NCBI RefSeq assembly: GCF_905372335.1
Contig: NZ_CAJPOU010000053.1
Coordinates: forward strand, 1-7,766
Source of the DNA: Streptococcus sp. A12
GTDB taxonomy: Bacteria; Bacillota; Bacilli; Lactobacillales; Streptococcaceae
Direction: 5' to 3'
Length of the DNA: 7,766 bases
Positions 5,508 to 7,766 of this stretch are shown here, one piece after another. Both the position numbers and the translations under genes were made by a program. Below the pieces are notes generated by a model. The model did no database searches. It was given only the letters and a program-made list of their open reading frames with translations, and was not told the origin of the DNA. Within the stretch, counting starts at the first letter, position 1, and each line of letters begins with the position of its first letter.

Positions 5508-5589
5508 CTATTCCTTAAAGAAAAAACTACTCTTATTTATGTTTCAACATTAGGTGAGCAACTTTTTCATTCCAAACCTCATCTCCAAA

Positions 5590-5629
5590 CAAAATTCAAG
5601 GACTGGAGGATACCCTAACCAGTCCTTGA
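5590..5629 (-). terminator. Terminator of scrA
   Basis: Reading the minus strand, TCAAGGACTGG (5619-5629) pairs perfectly with CCAGTCCTTGA (5596-5606), with a further AGG/CCT pairing in the loop, and is followed by ATTTTGTTT. It begins 16 bases after the scrA stop codon and so separates scrA from the scrK promoter. Confidence 0.9.
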
Positions 5630-5645
5630 GCAATCATATTTTAGA

Positions 5646-7565
5646 TTATGCTTTTACTTCAATAATCGCATCGCCTTTAGCAACTGCACCAGTAGCTACT
5701 GGAGTTACTGAAGCATAGTCAGCTGTGTTTGTGACGATGACCATTGTTGTATCATCAAGACCAGCTGCTGCAATTTTAGCAGAATCAAATGTTCCAAGAA
5801 CATCTCCAGCTTTGACCTTGTCACCTTGAGCAACTTTTTTCTCAAAACCGTCACCATTCATTGAAACAGTGTCGATCCCAACGTGGATCAAGATTTCAGC
5901 ACCATTCGCTGTCTTCAAACCGAAGGCATGTCCAGTTGCAAAAGCAATCGTTACTTCAGCATCTGCAGGAGCATAAACGACACCTTCAGATGGCTTCACT
6001 GCAATCCCTTGACCCATAGCACCGCTTGAGAATACAGGGTCATTCACATTTTCTAAAGCAACAGCTTGCCCAACGATTGGAGAGATGATGGTTTCATCTT
6101 GAAGAGATGCTGGAACAGTTCCAGTTGTTTCTTCTTCAATAATTGCACCAGCTTCTTCGTCCTCTGCACGAACTGATGAAGCTTCATCTTCATAACCAAA
6201 CATATATGTCAAACCGAAACTTAGTGCAGTTGTAAATACAACCATAAATACATATTTCAATAATTGACCATTTAGATAGAGAAGTGTTCCTGGAATAATT
6301 GTAATACCAAATCCTGTACCAGCAAGGTTTAACATAGATGCAATCCAACCACCTACAGCACCTGCTCCCAAAGCAATAACGAATGGTTTCACATAACGCA
6401 AGTTCACACCAAAGATTGCTGGCTCAGTAATACCTAATAAGGCAGAAATAGTTGCAGGAAATGCTAAAGCTTTCACTTTTTGAGATTTTGATTTCACTGC
6501 CACAGCTAAAGTCGCACCAGCTTGTGCAGTCATAGCAGCTGTAATAATTGCATTAAATGGATCTTTTTTATCCGAAGTAATTAATTGCGATTCAAGAAGA
6601 TTAAAAATATGATGGACACCAGTAACAACAATCAACTGATGAACCCCACCGATAAGAAGACCTGCAAGACCGAATGGTAAATTTAAAATAAACTTAGTTG
6701 CATTCAGTACATGTTCCTCGATGCTGTGGAAGAATGGTCCAATAATAAACAAGGCGAGGAATGACATGATTGTTAATGTAAATAATGGAACCAATAACAA
6801 ATCTAAGACATCTGGAATTTTCTTATGGAGCCATTTTTCAAGTTTCGCACCAATTAGACCAACGAAGAAAGCGGGAAGAACTGAGTTCTGGAATCCAACT
6901 ACATGATGGAAGATACCAAAGAACGTTGCTGCTTTAGAAGGATCTTCCGCTACAACCCACGCATTTGGAAGTGTCGGACTAACCATCATCAAACCAATTA
7001 CAATCCCAAGAACAGGATTTCCACCAAATACTCGGAATGCAGACCATGAAATCAAGGCTGGGAAGAAGGCAAACGCAGTATCGGTTAAAATTGTTGAATA
7101 GGTATAGAAATCTGTAGATTTAAATGCGTCTGCTGTAGTACCAAACAAAGCCAACACTTGGTCTTGAGCAATAGCACCACGAATTCCCATAAACAAACCA
7201 GTTGCAACGATTGCTGGTAAAATTGGGACAAAAACATCCCCGAAGGTACGAATAGCTCGTTGGAACCAATTTCCTTGTTTAGCGGCTTCAGCTTTCATTT
7301 CATCTTTTGATGAAGTTGGCAAGCCTAGAGCTACTACTTCATCGTAGATCTTGTTTACAGTACCAGTACCAAAGATGATTTGGTATTGACCTGAGTTAAA
7401 GAAAGCTCCCTGTACTTTTTCAATGTTCTCAACAACATCTTTGTTGATTTTTGCTTCATCTTTGACCATCACGCGAAGACGAGTCGCACAGTGAGCAACA
7501 CTGCTAACGTTCTCAACTCCACCGATTGCATCGATGACTTTTTTTGCAATTTCTGTATTTGACAT
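5646..7565 (-). CDS. scrA: Sucrose-specific PTS transporter EIIBCA
   Basis: Imports sucrose across the membrane while phosphorylating it to sucrose-6-phosphate, with phosphate passed from HPr. All three PTS domains are in one 639-residue chain. EIIB is about residues 1-85, with phospho-Cys26 in AHCATRLRV. The membrane EIIC domain spans about 105-458, with several hydrophobic segments and the GITEP motif (378-382). An acidic linker (459-490) precedes EIIA (491-639), with His546 and the phospho-His561 in EILIHVGID. The ATG at 7565 has AAGGAG (7576-7581) ten bases upstream; a TTG two codons earlier is the alternative. Glucose- and trehalose-type EIIs share this plan, but the scrK neighbour and shared operators favour sucrose. 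It has its own promoter and terminator. Confidence 0.92.
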   Translation of the reverse strand: MSNTEIAKKVIDAIGGVENVSSVAHCATRLRVMVKDEAKINKDVVENIEKVQGAFFNSGQYQIIFGTGTVNKIYDEVVALGLPTSSKDEMKAEAAKQGNWFQRAIRTFGDVFVPILPAIVATGLFMGIRGAIAQDQVLALFGTTADAFKSTDFYTYSTILTDTAFAFFPALISWSAFRVFGGNPVLGIVIGLMMVSPTLPNAWVVAEDPSKAATFFGIFHHVVGFQNSVLPAFFVGLIGAKLEKWLHKKIPDVLDLLLVPLFTLTIMSFLALFIIGPFFHSIEEHVLNATKFILNLPFGLAGLLIGGVHQLIVVTGVHHIFNLLESQLITSDKKDPFNAIITAAMTAQAGATLAVAVKSKSQKVKALAFPATISALLGITEPAIFGVNLRYVKPFVIALGAGAVGGWIASMLNLAGTGFGITIIPGTLLYLNGQLLKYVFMVVFTTALSFGLTYMFGYEDEASSVRAEDEEAGAIIEEETTGTVPASLQDETIISPIVGQAVALENVNDPVFSSGAMGQGIAVKPSEGVVYAPADAEVTIAFATGHAFGLKTANGAEILIHVGIDTVSMNGDGFEKKVAQGDKVKAGDVLGTFDSAKIAAAGLDDTTMVIVTNTADYASVTPVATGAVAKGDAIIEVKA

Positions 7566-7596
7566 TTGCAAAAATCTCCTTATTTTTTATTGTTTT

Positions 7597-7609
7597 GAAA
7601 ACGGTTCAC
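7597..7609. promoter_or_regulatory. ScrR-type operator downstream of scrA promoter
   Basis: GAAAACGGTTCAC, the same 13 bases as at scrK, extended here to TGAAAACGGTTCACC with TGAA/TTCA arms. It lies between the scrA transcription start and the ribosome binding site, where a bound repressor would block elongation or cooperate with the site at 7652-7664. Confidence 0.7.
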
Positions 7610-7626
7610 CCGTCTCTACGCATTTA

Positions 7627-7654
7627 ATTGTACCACGTATTAAGAATATGTCAA
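7627..7654 (-). promoter_or_regulatory. scrA promoter
   Basis: The minus strand has a consensus TTGACA (7649-7654), a 16-base spacer ending in TGG, and TACAAT (7627-7632), so both -35 and extended -10 elements are strong. Predicted transcription starts near 7620, giving a leader of about 55 bases. Confidence 0.85.
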
Positions 7655-7664
7655 CCGTTTTGCA
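7652..7664. promoter_or_regulatory. Second scrA operator, over the -35 box
   Basis: CAACCGTTTTGCA contains AACCGTTTT, the reverse complement of the AAAACGGTT core of the other two sites, and overlaps the scrA -35 hexamer. The core centres of this site and the one at 7597-7609 are 55 bases apart, about five helical turns. Confidence 0.55.
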
Positions 7665-7692
7665 GAAAGTTTTTGGTATTTATTTGCAATTT

Positions 7693-7721
7693 TTGATAGT
7701 TTGAAAGAAGCTCTTTTTATT
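7693..7721 (+). promoter_or_regulatory. Possible divergent promoter toward the right edge
   Basis: On the plus strand TTGATA (7693-7698) is followed after 17 bases by TTTATT (7716-7721), a 4/6 match to the -10. It would drive a gene starting beyond 7766, expected to be scrB from known scr locus order in streptococci. The sequence match alone is weak. Confidence 0.25.
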
Positions 7722-7766
7722 TTCATTTAGCTAAACACCATTCCACTACGTAATATAGCCCTTATC

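Noticed and set aside
5550..5558. TTAGGTGAG matching the word in the folded element at 3212-3220
   Set aside because: A single nine-base match without the surrounding pairing is easily due to chance.
5202..5618. Plus-strand open frame across the scrK 5' end and the scrA-scrK gap
   Set aside because: It runs through the scrK promoter, operator and scrA terminator, has no domain, and overlaps a clear gene.
7597..7610. CcpA cre site at the scr operators
   Set aside because: The left half fits the cre pattern, but the right half is shifted by one base in all three sites; a ScrR-type operator explains them better. Overlapping CcpA control cannot be excluded.

Overview
The window looks like a chromosomal segment of a low-GC Firmicute, most probably a viridans-type Streptococcus. 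This rests on the sucrose-PTS gene arrangement (a three-domain ScrA with a neighbouring ROK-type ScrK), the short 136-residue deformylase-like protein, the streptococcal-looking hairpin repeat at the left edge, strong AAGGAG-type ribosome binding sites and sigma-A promoters of the extended -10 type. The species cannot be resolved from the sequence alone.

Layout, left to right. 1-50: a long imperfect hairpin resembling an intergenic streptococcal repeat. 61-801 (-): a MerR-family activator with a TipAS-type ligand domain. It has its own promoter with the 19-bp spacer typical of MerR targets, and an internal ribosome binding site that could make a short ligand-domain-only form. 929-1873 (-): manA, mannose-6-phosphate isomerase, ending in a good terminator. 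2017-3150 (+): queG, epoxyqueuosine reductase, divergent from manA and probably transcribed as a leaderless mRNA. 3151-3473: a non-coding stretch with two terminator-like hairpins around a folded element of unknown nature. 3474-3989 (-): a PAP2-family membrane phosphatase. 4035-4445 (-): a deformylase paralogue that lacks the active-site Gln. 4553-5446 (-): scrK, fructokinase. 5646-7565 (-): scrA, sucrose-specific PTS EIIBCA. 7566-7766: the scrA control region, which probably also serves a divergent gene (expected scrB) beyond the right edge.

How the genes work together. ScrA imports sucrose as sucrose-6-phosphate. A hydrolase, presumably encoded just outside the window, would release fructose, and ScrK phosphorylates it to fructose-6-phosphate. 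ManA links that pool to mannose-6-phosphate. scrA and scrK have separate promoters but share a 13-base operator word (GAAAACGGTTCAC), and a third related site covers the scrA -35 box, so one LacI-type repressor (ScrR) probably controls both. The deformylase-like and PAP2 genes follow scrK with short gaps and no convincing terminator or promoter, so they may be read from the scrK promoter.

Most of the window is ordinary housekeeping and sugar metabolism. The points that merit a second look are the folded element at 3210-3344, the internal start in the TipAS-type regulator, the leaderless queG promoter and the Gln-less deformylase paralogue. I did not see a clearly new multi-gene system.
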